Shown: positions 1-7,979 of the stretch, piece by piece
Layout: each line of letters begins with the position of its first letter
Position numbering within the stretch: the first letter of the stretch is position 1
Assembly (NCBI RefSeq): GCF_000236685.1
Contig: NC_016633.1
Location: forward strand, 1,364,001 to 1,428,000
DNA length: 64,000 nucleotides
Direction of reading: 5' to 3'
DNA from: Sphaerochaeta pleomorpha str. Grapes
GTDB lineage: Bacteria > Spirochaetota > Spirochaetia > Sphaerochaetales > Sphaerochaetaceae
Made by a program: the position numbers and the translations under genes
The notes under the pieces: model-generated
Told to the model about the DNA's origin: nothing
Seen by the model: only the letters and a program-made list of their open reading frames with translations
The model's database searches: none

Positions 1-1
1 T

Positions 2-244
2 GAGGGAAAAAGAATTAAAGAGGGAATAATTCAAACCCTACAGTATGCACAAGAGATCGTTGATACAATGAATCCCGAATCATTAAGACAAGCCTACTTA
101 GTGGTTTTTGATGCACGTGCAGACCTGCGTCGAAATCAAATCGATATTAGTCAATATTCAAATGATAAAGAAGAGTTAAAAGGATATGAAAAAATGTTTT
201 CGATACTTCCTATTCTAAAACTAATCAATTCACATCCTGCATAA
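2..244 (+). CDS. C-terminal end of a probable PD-(D/E)XK nuclease-like protein (partial)
   Basis: An open frame runs in from the left edge and stops at TAA 242-244, so about 80 C-terminal residues are visible and the start lies outside. The stretch ...GIIQTLQYAQEIV... followed by AYLVVFDAR resembles the end of PD-(D/E)XK nuclease-like domains, where a helix with Q and Y is followed by a YLVVFD strand. The catalytic residues would lie upstream and are not seen. It converges on the methyltransferase gene with one base between them. A nuclease beside a methyltransferase would suit a restriction or defence island, but that is inference from a fragment. Confidence 0.4.
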   Translation, partial: EGKRIKEGIIQTLQYAQEIVDTMNPESLRQAYLVVFDARADLRRNQIDISQYSNDKEELKGYEKMFSILPILKLINSHPA

Positions 245-245
245 A

Positions 246-1556
246 TTATTTTTTTTGCATTACTATAACACTTTCTACAAGATGGGTAACACTATTTTTC
301 TGCTGACCACTCGATTTCATATTTCTGGCAATACGTATTTCGCTTATTGCAAAACCTGATAATTCAGCTAATTCAGCAATTATTTCATCAACGGGAATTA
401 CAATACCAAAATATGCCGAATTCCCGATATTTAAAAAAACCTGTCCACCTGGTTTCATTTTTAAAAAGAGATTATCAAGTAAAATTTTCAAATCTGAAAA
501 ATACCCATTAATCATCTTGAGAATATTTTTATTCCAGAACTCTGCTTCATGAATTTCAATACTATGATAAATTCTTTTAAAGGTTGGAACGGAAATTAAC
601 TCCAAATCTTCCCACGAAACCTGTACATGGGATTTTAACGTTGTCGCTCTGAAAGCTCGTTCAGCTTTAAGGTTCGTAAAGTAACCAAGAACGCGCAATT
701 CATCTATATAACTATCTGTGTAATCTCTAGAATTCAAGTATGGAGGTGAAGTAATGACCAAATCAATTGATTCGTCTGGAAGTGTGGTTATTAAATTTAG
801 TGCACTGCCTTTAAGGCAATACTCCCGATTTGACACAATTAGATTTTCATTATTTTGCTTCTCAAGTTGGATGATATCAGGTACGAATATAGTTTGTATT
901 TTTTCAGTAAAAAGTTGGTGGACCTCTTGTCTATCAACGACAGGTATATCCTTCCAGTTTTTTTTATAGGAAAGGCATTTTCCATTTCGATACATATTAC
1001 TAATGGGGATTAGAATTGATGCAAGGGCAATCCTAAATAATCTTTGGTTGTTCAGATTGTCAATTTTAGAAAAAGCATAAATCAAATCCGCGATACCTGT
1101 CATAGTAGGTAAATTATAATGCCACCTGTTAATTTCCTCTGATTGAACATAGTATTTTGATTTTGGAAACGTAATATAATTATCAATATCCTCAGGTGTT
1201 GCTATCAATAATTCATTCAATTTATCGAGATCATTTAAAAGACTCTTACTCTTATAGGTAGTCGTTAGCTTTGCGTAAGATAATTCATGCATAAAGGGTG
1301 ATACTTCAAAGCTATAGCATTTCATTTTCTTGTTCTGAAGAACCAATGGAGTGGTTCCGCTTCCAGAAAAAGGATCAAGACTACATTGGACTCTATTCAA
1401 ATCAACTTCTTCAAGGATTGAATCGATGAACTCTTTTGAATATCCTTCCACGAAAGGATACCACCTATGAATTGGTTCATGTTTGTTGGTATTAAATTGC
1501 ATTACGGCACCATAATTCTCTGAATAATCTGTATGTTTAAACATGATCCCATCCAA
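246..1556 (-). CDS. DNA methyltransferase (N4-cytosine/N6-adenine type)
   Basis: A 436-residue S-adenosylmethionine-dependent DNA amino-methyltransferase. Motif I, DPFSGSGTT, is at residues 61-69, and catalytic motif IV, TSPPY, at 269-273. TSPPY is commonest in N4-cytosine enzymes, but target base and sequence cannot be read from the protein. Motif I precedes motif IV with about 200 residues between, which could hold the target-recognition region. No cognate restriction enzyme is recognisable, although a nuclease-like fragment ends at 244 and an unknown gene lies upstream on the same strand. The gene is AT-rich compared with the housekeeping genes further right, as expected for acquired DNA. 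An alternative start is Met5. Confidence 0.85.
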   Translation of the reverse strand: MDGIMFKHTDYSENYGAVMQFNTNKHEPIHRWYPFVEGYSKEFIDSILEEVDLNRVQCSLDPFSGSGTTPLVLQNKKMKCYSFEVSPFMHELSYAKLTTTYKSKSLLNDLDKLNELLIATPEDIDNYITFPKSKYYVQSEEINRWHYNLPTMTGIADLIYAFSKIDNLNNQRLFRIALASILIPISNMYRNGKCLSYKKNWKDIPVVDRQEVHQLFTEKIQTIFVPDIIQLEKQNNENLIVSNREYCLKGSALNLITTLPDESIDLVITSPPYLNSRDYTDSYIDELRVLGYFTNLKAERAFRATTLKSHVQVSWEDLELISVPTFKRIYHSIEIHEAEFWNKNILKMINGYFSDLKILLDNLFLKMKPGGQVFLNIGNSAYFGIVIPVDEIIAELAELSGFAISEIRIARNMKSSGQQKNSVTHLVESVIVMQKK

Positions 1557-1661
1557 TATGCGTAATAAAAGCTTTAATATAAACTAATCGGCCCAATCTT
1601 ACCACCATTTTGTCTGATGATATAGAATATTTAAAAAACGATAGAAAGTTGTTGAGCGAAA

Positions 1662-2408
1662 TTATTCAATTGGATTGAAATCTATACTGATTATATCTTG
1701 TGGCGGAATTGCTTTACCCCTTCCATTGTAGCAATAAAGGTTAATAAATTCTCTTCTCCTTCTGTAATAAATATATTGGAGTACATTGTTTATATAATCA
1801 TCATTGTCTAGATCGCTTAGTTTGGCTCTAAAAGTAACAATACATGGAACAAGAAGTCTAGATATCAGTGGCATTATATCTTGCTTATAGAGTTTCGAAT
1901 ACTGCAGGCAAGCATCCTGAATGAATTCTGGTTCTTGTAGATAATTGTGGATATGTGCTTCTGTTGAGTGAAAACCATTTTCACGTACTAGCATACCACA
2001 CGGGCCTTCGTTATAAAGACCCACATATGTATGAATACAATGTTCTAGATTTTCACTGATGGATTTATCGATACTTGCAATTGCCTTAAGGATACATTCC
2101 CAAATTGTTGATTCAGCTTTAGATCTATGAAGTAGCCCCTGGCTATATGAGTTCTCGGGAAAGGTCCTTGTGAAATGGAACCAATTAATCTGTTCAAAAG
2201 GAATCGAATCAATTCCTTCCATGAACTCGTCAAAAAGTGAATCTTCAAAGGGTTGTTCAATGTCATTTTTCGAAATGCCATATGTGTCTATGTTGGCAAT
2301 TCTCTTAATAATTTCTTCTGGTGTTTTTTGTATTGAAACTGAAAGAGAATGAAGCGCACTTTCATATGAAGAACAGTCAAGCACAATAGTTTTCATATTT
2401 TTCCTCAT
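1662..2408 (-). CDS. Protein of unknown function, 248 aa, upstream of the methyltransferase
   Basis: Not recognised. The protein has no signal peptide or membrane segment and looks soluble and acidic. A central WFHFTRT segment, followed about ten residues later by GLLHRS, recalls the strand and loop found near the N terminus of ADP-ribosyltransferase-like domains; this is only a pattern resemblance. It ends with a basic YYRRRREF stretch. It lies on the same strand as the methyltransferase, 105 bp upstream, and shares its AT-rich composition, so it may belong to the same acquired module. It could be a restriction or defence partner, or be unrelated. Confidence 0.6.
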   Translation of the reverse strand: MRKNMKTIVLDCSSYESALHSLSVSIQKTPEEIIKRIANIDTYGISKNDIEQPFEDSLFDEFMEGIDSIPFEQINWFHFTRTFPENSYSQGLLHRSKAESTIWECILKAIASIDKSISENLEHCIHTYVGLYNEGPCGMLVRENGFHSTEAHIHNYLQEPEFIQDACLQYSKLYKQDIMPLISRLLVPCIVTFRAKLSDLDNDDYINNVLQYIYYRRRREFINLYCYNGRGKAIPPQDIISIDFNPIE

Positions 2409-2511
2409 AATTATTCAGAAGACATAGTTAATATTTCGATTGTATTCACCGACTAATTGATCAAGCAGTATTATGAAATGTACTTTTTGCCCAGTACTCA
2501 AAACTTTTATT

Positions 2512-2534
2512 GCCCTTCAAGCGTTATGAAGGGC
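2512..2534 (-). terminator. Hairpin after the S24 repressor gene
   Basis: The 8-bp arms GCCCTTCA (2512-2519) and TGAAGGGC (2527-2534) flank a 7-nt loop, 6 bp past the stop of the minus-strand repressor gene. The U-run is weak on both strands, so termination is probable but not certain. Confidence 0.5.
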
Positions 2535-2539
2535 TTTCG

Positions 2540-3256
2540 CTAATATGGATGGCAATGTACCCATCCTACTACCTTCCCTAAGATCATCAGGTTCTCATTA
2601 GTCATCAATATTTCTTCGGTTGAGTAACGGGAGTTTTCACTATGAATGAATATCTTCTGTTCCCCGGATCTGAATTCCAGGCGTTTGACTTTCAGATCAC
2701 CGTACAGGGAAATAACATATATCCCATTCTCACTGATATGATGCTGCGCAAAGAGAACCATGTCACCTTCGAAAATCTGCACCCCGGTCATAGAATCACC
2801 TTTGACCGATACCGCAACCAATGAAGTAGGATCTATACCCCTTGCCATTCTCTCCAGAATGCGCACGTAGCCGATATATTCGGAAGGTGGTAGGAATTCT
2901 TGTCCTGGGCCAGCGGAAACTCTCTGGGGGGCAATAGGGACTAGAAGGGTTGGCTCTTCATTGTAATGGGGGATAAAGGTTCTTCCATTCGGAGACTGAA
3001 TCGGTTCAACTGGTTTTTCTTTTGCAAAATCATCATCAGGAAGAGTAATTTCTTCTCCCGTGATTAAAAACTCTGTTGTTGTCAAAAAAAGCTGTGCAAT
3101 CAAGAGACAAATATCACCGGTTGGGATGTATTTCCTTCTCTTCCAATCCTCAACAGTTCTAAGACTCTTACCGATTTTTTCGGCAAATCTATTTTGAGAA
3201 ATTCCCTGTAATTCCCGTAAGGAGTCCACACGATCCCAGAACTTATTCATGTGCAT
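2540..3256 (-). CDS. S24/LexA-type phage repressor (HTH plus self-cleaving peptidase)
   Basis: A 238-residue CI-like repressor. Residues 5-65 form a Cro/CI-type helix-turn-helix (GISQNRFAEKIGKSLRTVEDW). The second half is a peptidase S24 domain with an Ala-Gly cleavage site at 115-116, the catalytic Ser155 in GDSMTG and the catalytic Lys191 in KVKRLE. Such proteins repress phage or integrative-element genes and cleave themselves when RecA is activated by DNA damage. It is transcribed away from a set of small DNA-binding proteins, the usual layout of an immunity region. A second in-frame ATG lies at codon 3. All catalytic residues are kept, so it may still be functional even though the element looks incomplete. 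Confidence 0.88.
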   Translation of the reverse strand: MHMNKFWDRVDSLRELQGISQNRFAEKIGKSLRTVEDWKRRKYIPTGDICLLIAQLFLTTTEFLITGEEITLPDDDFAKEKPVEPIQSPNGRTFIPHYNEEPTLLVPIAPQRVSAGPGQEFLPPSEYIGYVRILERMARGIDPTSLVAVSVKGDSMTGVQIFEGDMVLFAQHHISENGIYVISLYGDLKVKRLEFRSGEQKIFIHSENSRYSTEEILMTNENLMILGKVVGWVHCHPY

Positions 3257-3320
3257 AAAATATTCCTGTTTTTTCCTATACCACGATTATACAGTTATGA
3301 TTTTATGATTATCAAATAAA
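3257..3320. promoter_or_regulatory. Divergent promoter/operator region of the relic element
   Basis: This 64-bp AT-rich gap separates the repressor gene from the rightward small genes. It contains a repeated TTATGATT-like element (two close copies near 3294-3312), a plausible binding site for the repressor. No exact operator can be assigned. Confidence 0.4.
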
Positions 3321-3503
3321 TTGTTGATAAACCACGTAAAAACAGTGTATTTTGGAATTAGAATACCACAACAAACGGTAAGTGAAGCAAAGAAGTACGT
3401 TGCAGAACGTCCGGTGTTAACTCTTTCTCGCCTATACGAGCAAGCGGTACTCGAATTCATTCAGACTCACAAAGAAATAACTAATGCTCATAACAATAGC
3501 TGA
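3321..3503 (+). CDS. Small ribbon-helix-helix-like protein
   Basis: About 60 residues reading from TTG 3321, or 52 from the in-frame GTG at 3345; neither start has a strong Shine-Dalgarno, so the start is uncertain. A short strand (YFGIRIP) followed by two helices (TVSEAKKYVAERP and LSRLYEQAVLEFIQTH) matches the ribbon-helix-helix fold of small DNA-binding proteins. It is the first gene rightward from the repressor, the position of a cro-like regulator in phage elements. Its exact role is unknown. Confidence 0.55.
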   Translation: MLINHVKTVYFGIRIPQQTVSEAKKYVAERPVLTLSRLYEQAVLEFIQTHKEITNAHNNS

Positions 3504-3516
3504 CATAGCCGAGTGC
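3483..3516 (+). repeat. Decayed copy of the HTH gene start found at 3822
   Basis: The 34 bases from 3483 match those from 3822 at about 26 positions, including the shared block AATGCTCATAACAA. At 3822 this block is the start codon and first codons of an intact HTH gene. At 3483 the matching ATG opens a frame that soon leaves similarity. It looks like the remnant of a duplicated excisionase-like gene start. Confidence 0.4.
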
Positions 3517-3538
3517 AATCAAGATAAAGTATGCAAAA

Positions 3539-3724
3539 ATGGATTTTCCAAACCGCCTTACAACAGTCAAAGAAACAGCTGAATTACTTTCGATTTCAGA
3601 TTGCAAGGTAAGGGATCTTATTGCCCGCCCCAAGACCAGTCATGACTACCTTCCTTCTCATCACATTGGGGCAAAGGTAGTTCTTGATCCTGCGGAAATC
3701 AAGGAGTGGCTTTCACAACGGTAG
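3539..3724 (+). CDS. Excisionase-family helix-turn-helix protein, 61 aa
   Basis: A small MerR/excisionase-like (HTH_17) protein: LTTVKETAELLSISDCKVRDLI is the helix-turn-helix, followed by a wing with HHIGAKVVLDPAEIKEWL. This family binds DNA beside att sites to steer integrase toward excision, or acts as a small regulator. It sits in a rightward run of three tiny DNA-binding genes divergent from the S24 repressor. No integrase gene follows, so the element is probably defective. Confidence 0.7.
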   Translation: MDFPNRLTTVKETAELLSISDCKVRDLIARPKTSHDYLPSHHIGAKVVLDPAEIKEWLSQR

Positions 3725-3822
3725 AGGTCCGGCTTAGCCGGTTGATTTTTCACATATATAAAGGTTTGCAATTTGAGTGGTGCGGGAAACCGCACCATCC
3801 ATTCACAAGAGACGGAGGGCTA

Positions 3823-3963
3823 ATGCTCATAACAACTGCTGATGCAGCCAAGCGCCTTGGAGTAAATCGCAGGACGGTACTCCTCTGGATCCAAACAAGA
3901 GGAATACCTGCTTACAGGTTCTCTGGATGCTGGCGGATTGATAATAACAATCTAGAGAAATAG
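3823..3963 (+). CDS. Second excisionase-family helix-turn-helix protein, 46 aa
   Basis: The start at 3823 is chosen because GGAGG (3814-3818) precedes it by four bases and the protein then begins exactly with the fold: MLITTADAAKRLGVNRRTVLLW, then GIPAYRFSGCWRID. This is the compact excisionase-type HTH that binds DNA in 'helix-turn-helix domain 17' proteins. At 46 residues it consists of the HTH and a short wing only. It is probably a paralogue of the 61-residue HTH protein just upstream and belongs to the same relic element. Confidence 0.65.
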   Translation: MLITTADAAKRLGVNRRTVLLWIQTRGIPAYRFSGCWRIDNNNLEK

Positions 3964-4208
3964 ATTGGAGGAAGCAATGTAATATTGTTTTATGAGAAAA
4001 CCTGAAGGTCTTTCACTTAAAAAGTCTTGGTTGACTTGAGAATTTTGCAATCACCATCCCAGAAATCAAAGAAAAACCATCCCCTGAATTGCCTGGTTTT
4101 CTCAGGCCCTTTTCCATTACTTATAAGCATGGAGATTCTGCCAAAAATAACAATCCCGGTCATTTGGCCTTTGTCCCCCATTACCAGATTGTAAATCAGA
4201 TTTGTAAG
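3964..4208. other. Gap after the HTH genes; possible integrase scrap
   Basis: No intact gene is seen. A ribosome site (GGAGG near 3967) is followed by ATG and an immediate stop. A little further on, a short frame opens with MRKP, an N terminus often seen in tyrosine integrases of related organisms, and stops after 15 codons. It may be a decayed integrase start; the evidence is thin. Confidence 0.2.
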
Positions 4209-4856
4209 TTACTTACGATCTTCACCCTTCTTGACTGTACTTGCCCCGGTTGTCTTTACAGTCACCTTGGGTTCGCCCCAGTAGACCAACTTCCCTGCCC
4301 CAATAACAGAAGCATTCAGTTTCTCTTTCGCCTCAATCTCAATCCTACCGGAACCATTCATTTTGACCGAACATCGCTCGGCAACAAGGTGCCTTCCTTC
4401 AAACCGCGCAGCGCCAGTGCTGACTATTCGTAATTTGGAAACATTACCTTGCAGGGTAATGGATGAAGCTCCATGCAAAGCAACCTCCAATGATTCTGCG
4501 GTCAAGGGATCTGAAAGAACAGTTCCTTTCCCATTGACATTGACTGCTTCGATTTCGGGAAGCGTGATGTCAATACGACCCTTATCGGTTTGAAACAGGA
4601 ACCAGAGGCTTCTCAATAGACTCCAATGGGAAAATCCCATATGCAAAACCCTGCCTTTGACTTCGGTAACAAAGAGATCGAAAAGCCTCTCATCCATGGT
4701 TATTACAACTTCTTGGGGTCCCTGATGCAAATGGACCGTACCAAGCCCATTGAGCGTGACAGAAGAGAACCTCGGCAACGTACGGACCTGTCTCTTTCTC
4801 TTATTTGAACCAAAGTCACCTGTAGCAAGAGCCAGAAGCATAGCAACACGTTTCAT
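4209..4856 (-). CDS. GIN-domain (DUF2807) protein
   Basis: A 215-residue protein dominated by a DUF2807 'GIN' beta-helix-like domain: repeated short strands with Gly/Asn/Ser turns (VTLNGLGTVHL, VNVNGKGTVL, VALHGASSITLQG, VKMNGSGRIEI, ASVIGAGKLVY). The family is found on bacterial surfaces or in the periplasm, and no catalytic activity is established. The N-terminal hydrophobic stretch MKRVAMLLALATG is short and lacks a clear cleavage site, so export is uncertain. It stands alone, with an upstream gap before the shared terminator of the protease gene. Start at 4856 follows an AAGGAGAG-type ribosome site. Confidence 0.75.
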   Translation of the reverse strand: MKRVAMLLALATGDFGSNKRKRQVRTLPRFSSVTLNGLGTVHLHQGPQEVVITMDERLFDLFVTEVKGRVLHMGFSHWSLLRSLWFLFQTDKGRIDITLPEIEAVNVNGKGTVLSDPLTAESLEVALHGASSITLQGNVSKLRIVSTGAARFEGRHLVAERCSVKMNGSGRIEIEAKEKLNASVIGAGKLVYWGEPKVTVKTTGASTVKKGEDRK

Positions 4857-5075
4857 GGATAGACTCTCCTTACCTTACAAGAAAAGTACCTGTCTCCCTT
4901 TTTAGAATCCATCAGGAAACACATCTTGTCTACCCTCAAAGAATTGGAAAACAAAAAAATGCAGAAGACAGGCTATCCATTTCTCTTATTCACTGGGAAA
5001 AAACGTGGCATCTGTACTCAAAGAACAAGAAATGCCACTGCTGTTTTTTTGATGGTACGAGATGCTACCAACACA

Positions 5076-5111
5076 AACCCCTTTGCTTTTCGTTAGTCAA
5101 GCAAAGGGGTT
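5076..5111. terminator. Strong terminator hairpin after the protease gene
   Basis: The 13-bp perfect arms AACCCCTTTGCTT (5076-5088) and AAGCAAAGGGGTT (5099-5111) flank a 10-nt loop. It lies 33 bp beyond the stop of the minus-strand protease gene. The U-run is short on both strands. Confidence 0.7.
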
Positions 5112-5143
5112 CTCTCAGATATTCGAATTAGGATCTGTCTGTT

Positions 5144-7057
5144 TTAGGGAGTATACCTGACAACCAGTGTATACACACCTTGGTAACCAGAAGCTACCGT
5201 GTAGGAAAGATCCAGCACATTAGGCGCATTTGTTTTGCCAGAGGTAACTACCTGTCCGTTCGCATTCTGCAAGGCAAGGCTATATGTCCCTGTATCTTCT
5301 GCAGGAGTGTGCAAAGACAGGGAGATGCTCCCTGGAGCGGCAGAGAAGTTCCAAGCAGCTGCAAGGACACTGGTATCGGCGAAGGAAGAGGAAACAGAGT
5401 CTGACACCTGATATACAGCAGGCTCAGGATCTGGCTCAGGTACTGGATCTGGATCTGGCACTGGATCTGGAACTACATCCCCTGCTATGGCCTTCATTGG
5501 CTGGATAACACCATATTTCCCGAGACCATAATCAGAACGACTTGTCTCAGCCGTATCACATATCCGGTTGTAGAGTTCCGTTGCCGAGAATGAAGGATTC
5601 ACCGATTTAAGCAGAGCAGCCAAGCCCGCAACATGAGGCGAAGCCATGGAAGTGCCAACATAGAAATAATACCCAGCCTGTCCGTTGACAATCGTCTGCT
5701 GGATGATACCATCGGTGGTAACTATCCCGTTGGGAAGCGTTATGGAGGGCATAGAATTGTTAGCATTCAGGCTACCGCCATAGGCCATCACATCCACCCA
5801 GTCGCCATAGTTGGAGTAGCTGGAACGATTGGACAGGTTGGAATAGCCAACTGCCCCTACCGAAAGAACTGAATCGATGGCAGCCGGATAGTTCTTTGTA
5901 GTAACCCCTTCATTCCCCGCAGAAGCCACTATGAGAACCCCATGTTGCTGGGCATACGCACAAGCATCGATTTCAGCCTGGGAAACCTCAGAACCGCCAA
6001 GTGAAAGGTTTATAATCGAGGCTCCATTGTCTACCGCATAGCGAATCCCTGCGACCAGAGCCGAAACAGAACCGCTTCCATCCGAGGCCAAAACCTTTAT
6101 AGGCATGATAGAGACCCCAGGGGCAATGCCACTGACACCCTTCCCGTTGTTGGTCGACTGTGCAATGGTACCAGTCACATGGGTACCATGGCCTCCATCA
6201 TCTGTTGGATCATTGTCATTATTTACAAAATCATACCCACTCACAAAATGAGTAAGGGCAAGGTCATCCAGGCTCTGGTCCACCCCAGTATCGATAACGG
6301 CAACAATGACTGAGGAACTTCCAGTGGTTATGGAACGCATCTGGGGAAGATCGATAAACCCTGTCTGCATGTTCCACTGGCTGGTGTAATACGTGTCGTT
6401 CGGAGCCGCAAACGCTTTCCTACGATAATCGGGTTCTACGTAGGCAATTGCATCAGAAGACAGAGACGCATTCAAGTCATCCTTGATGGATTTTAGGTTA
6501 TAGGAGGAACCTTCCTTATATTGCTCCAAAAGATTGGCAGGAATCTGGACCTTGTCAAAAGGAAGATTCTGGACAACCGAGGATGCCCTTTGGTCCAGGA
6601 ACTTCCAGCCAAGGCTTTCCCCAGGTCTCTGGTCCCTTGCCGTTGCTCTCTTCGCATTGGAAGAAACCTCAGAGGAATCCTGTACGTACCCTATGATAAA
6701 AGAATCCACAGGCTCATCAGGGGTAGAAGATCCTGTAACAAAGGAAGTGACTTCTCCTAGGACCTCTAATAAGGGCGAAGAAGCTACCGAACGGGAGGAC
6801 AAAGAATCAGAGGATACGGCAGCTGCCTGTAAGGAGGCAGAGGCAACGTAGGAAGACCAAGTACCTGAAAGAGAAAAACTCGTCGGGGTTGTCGGACCAC
6901 CATCACCAGGGAGAGTCCCTCCATCGGAGGGGAGAGACACCCCGTCTGCACATCCTACAAGAGAGGAAAACATAAATACAGCGGAAAGTAAAAGAACCGA
7001 AAATATAAGAAAAGATCGGACTTTTTTATTCGATTTGGTTATTGATTTTTTTTGCAT
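5144..7057 (-). CDS. Subtilisin-like (S8) serine protease lipoprotein
   Basis: A 637-residue secreted protease anchored as a lipoprotein. The signal peptide has the lipobox SLVGC, with the lipidated Cys36. The prodomain-like region is followed by an S8 catalytic domain from about residue 225 to 515. The triad is Asp256 (VIDTGVD), His290 (GHGTH) and Ser470 (GTSMASPH), and the oxyanion Asn382 is in ASAGNEG. A proline/aspartate/glutamate linker (residues 530-546) leads to a C-terminal beta domain, probably pre-peptidase-C- or P-domain-like. The catalytic set is complete, so it should be active. Probable roles are nutrition or surface processing. It has its own promoter region and terminator. Confidence 0.93.
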   Translation of the reverse strand: MQKKSITKSNKKVRSFLIFSVLLLSAVFMFSSLVGCADGVSLPSDGGTLPGDGGPTTPTSFSLSGTWSSYVASASLQAAAVSSDSLSSRSVASSPLLEVLGEVTSFVTGSSTPDEPVDSFIIGYVQDSSEVSSNAKRATARDQRPGESLGWKFLDQRASSVVQNLPFDKVQIPANLLEQYKEGSSYNLKSIKDDLNASLSSDAIAYVEPDYRRKAFAAPNDTYYTSQWNMQTGFIDLPQMRSITTGSSSVIVAVIDTGVDQSLDDLALTHFVSGYDFVNNDNDPTDDGGHGTHVTGTIAQSTNNGKGVSGIAPGVSIMPIKVLASDGSGSVSALVAGIRYAVDNGASIINLSLGGSEVSQAEIDACAYAQQHGVLIVASAGNEGVTTKNYPAAIDSVLSVGAVGYSNLSNRSSYSNYGDWVDVMAYGGSLNANNSMPSITLPNGIVTTDGIIQQTIVNGQAGYYFYVGTSMASPHVAGLAALLKSVNPSFSATELYNRICDTAETSRSDYGLGKYGVIQPMKAIAGDVVPDPVPDPDPVPEPDPEPAVYQVSDSVSSSFADTSVLAAAWNFSAAPGSISLSLHTPAEDTGTYSLALQNANGQVVTSGKTNAPNVLDLSYTVASGYQGVYTLVVRYTP

Positions 7058-7979
7058 AAAAGGAGGTTAACAAAAGTTTTCAGAAAAGTTAATCCCTTTG
7101 CCCAAATAAAATTAAATGTCACCTACAGCCAGATTTTCCTAAGAGAAATACCACCTTAAGCAAAACAGAAACTTAATAAATCGCTCTCGGGTTCCTTACG
7201 ATAGTATTAACTCTACTCTCAGCAAAGATTGGCAAGAAAGGACCTGCCTTGCTCTGCTTACCCCTGCGGATTAACCTTGCAGAACTGTGGATATACCACA
7301 CCATCTGTCTGTTGGATTTTTCGTTTCCCCTTGCTGTTGCCCCATAGCCATAGTGCTGGAGGAAGCTCCCAGAGACTCCCGTAAAGACCAAGTATACAAT
7401 CTTTCCCATACTGTTCCCTTGTCTATATAGGTATGTCCTAGAGGCCCCTGTTTTAGCCATACTCACGAAAGCAGGTTCATCTTCCCCGTGGTTACATAAA
7501 TCATTGATGAGTACTTGCTATCCCAATGCAAGAAACATCCAGGCGTATTAAAACTTCCCTGGCGGAAACAGGAAAACCCATGGAATGGGATTACCTATTT
7601 TTCCGGACTACCCTGCTTCCCGTTCGTGAGCGGCAATAGCTTCCAGAGTCTTTACTTTTGGCTGCGTCACGTGGTTTTCATCAGGAACCAATGGAAACCA
7701 ATGATTGCGAGAAAAAGAATGAAGGGAATTATTAGTAATGCGATAGCCATTATGGGGCTATACCTATAGACTATCCTAGCTGCTGATAGTACAAAGGGTA
7801 ATAGAAATAGGGTCATAAAACCCATTTGTTTCATCTGGGACACAAAAGCCTACACCATATATCGAGAAAACAACTTTTTTCAAAATCCTATTAAATCACT
7901 TTGTATTTATCTTGATTCAATCGATAAATACATATACATTTAATCATCTGTTCATATATTTCAGTTTAGGAGTTTAGTA
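7058..7979. other. 920-bp gap without a convincing gene
   Basis: Open frames here (for example 7173-7466 minus and 7515-7769 plus) show no recognisable domain, no hydrophobic or codon pattern and no ribosome site, and are judged spurious. The left end should hold the protease promoter and the right end holds the lipoprotein promoter. The middle may be decayed coding sequence or carry an untranslated RNA; nothing specific could be identified. Confidence 0.5.
7912..7940 (+). promoter_or_regulatory. Sigma70-type promoter of the lipoprotein gene
   Basis: TTGATT (7912-7917) and TACATT (7935-7940) are separated by 17 bp, 40 bp upstream of the start codon in an AT-rich stretch. Confidence 0.55.

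Noticed and set aside
3970-4095. Short frames starting MRKP after the HTH genes
   Set aside because: Too short and interrupted to call an integrase remnant; reported only as a possibility.
7173-7466. 97-codon minus-strand frame in the gap upstream of the protease gene
   Set aside because: No ribosome site, no domain pattern, and poor codon use; likely chance frame in non-coding DNA.
7515-7769. 84-codon plus-strand frame
   Set aside because: Tryptophan/phenylalanine-rich translation without any family resemblance and no ribosome site.
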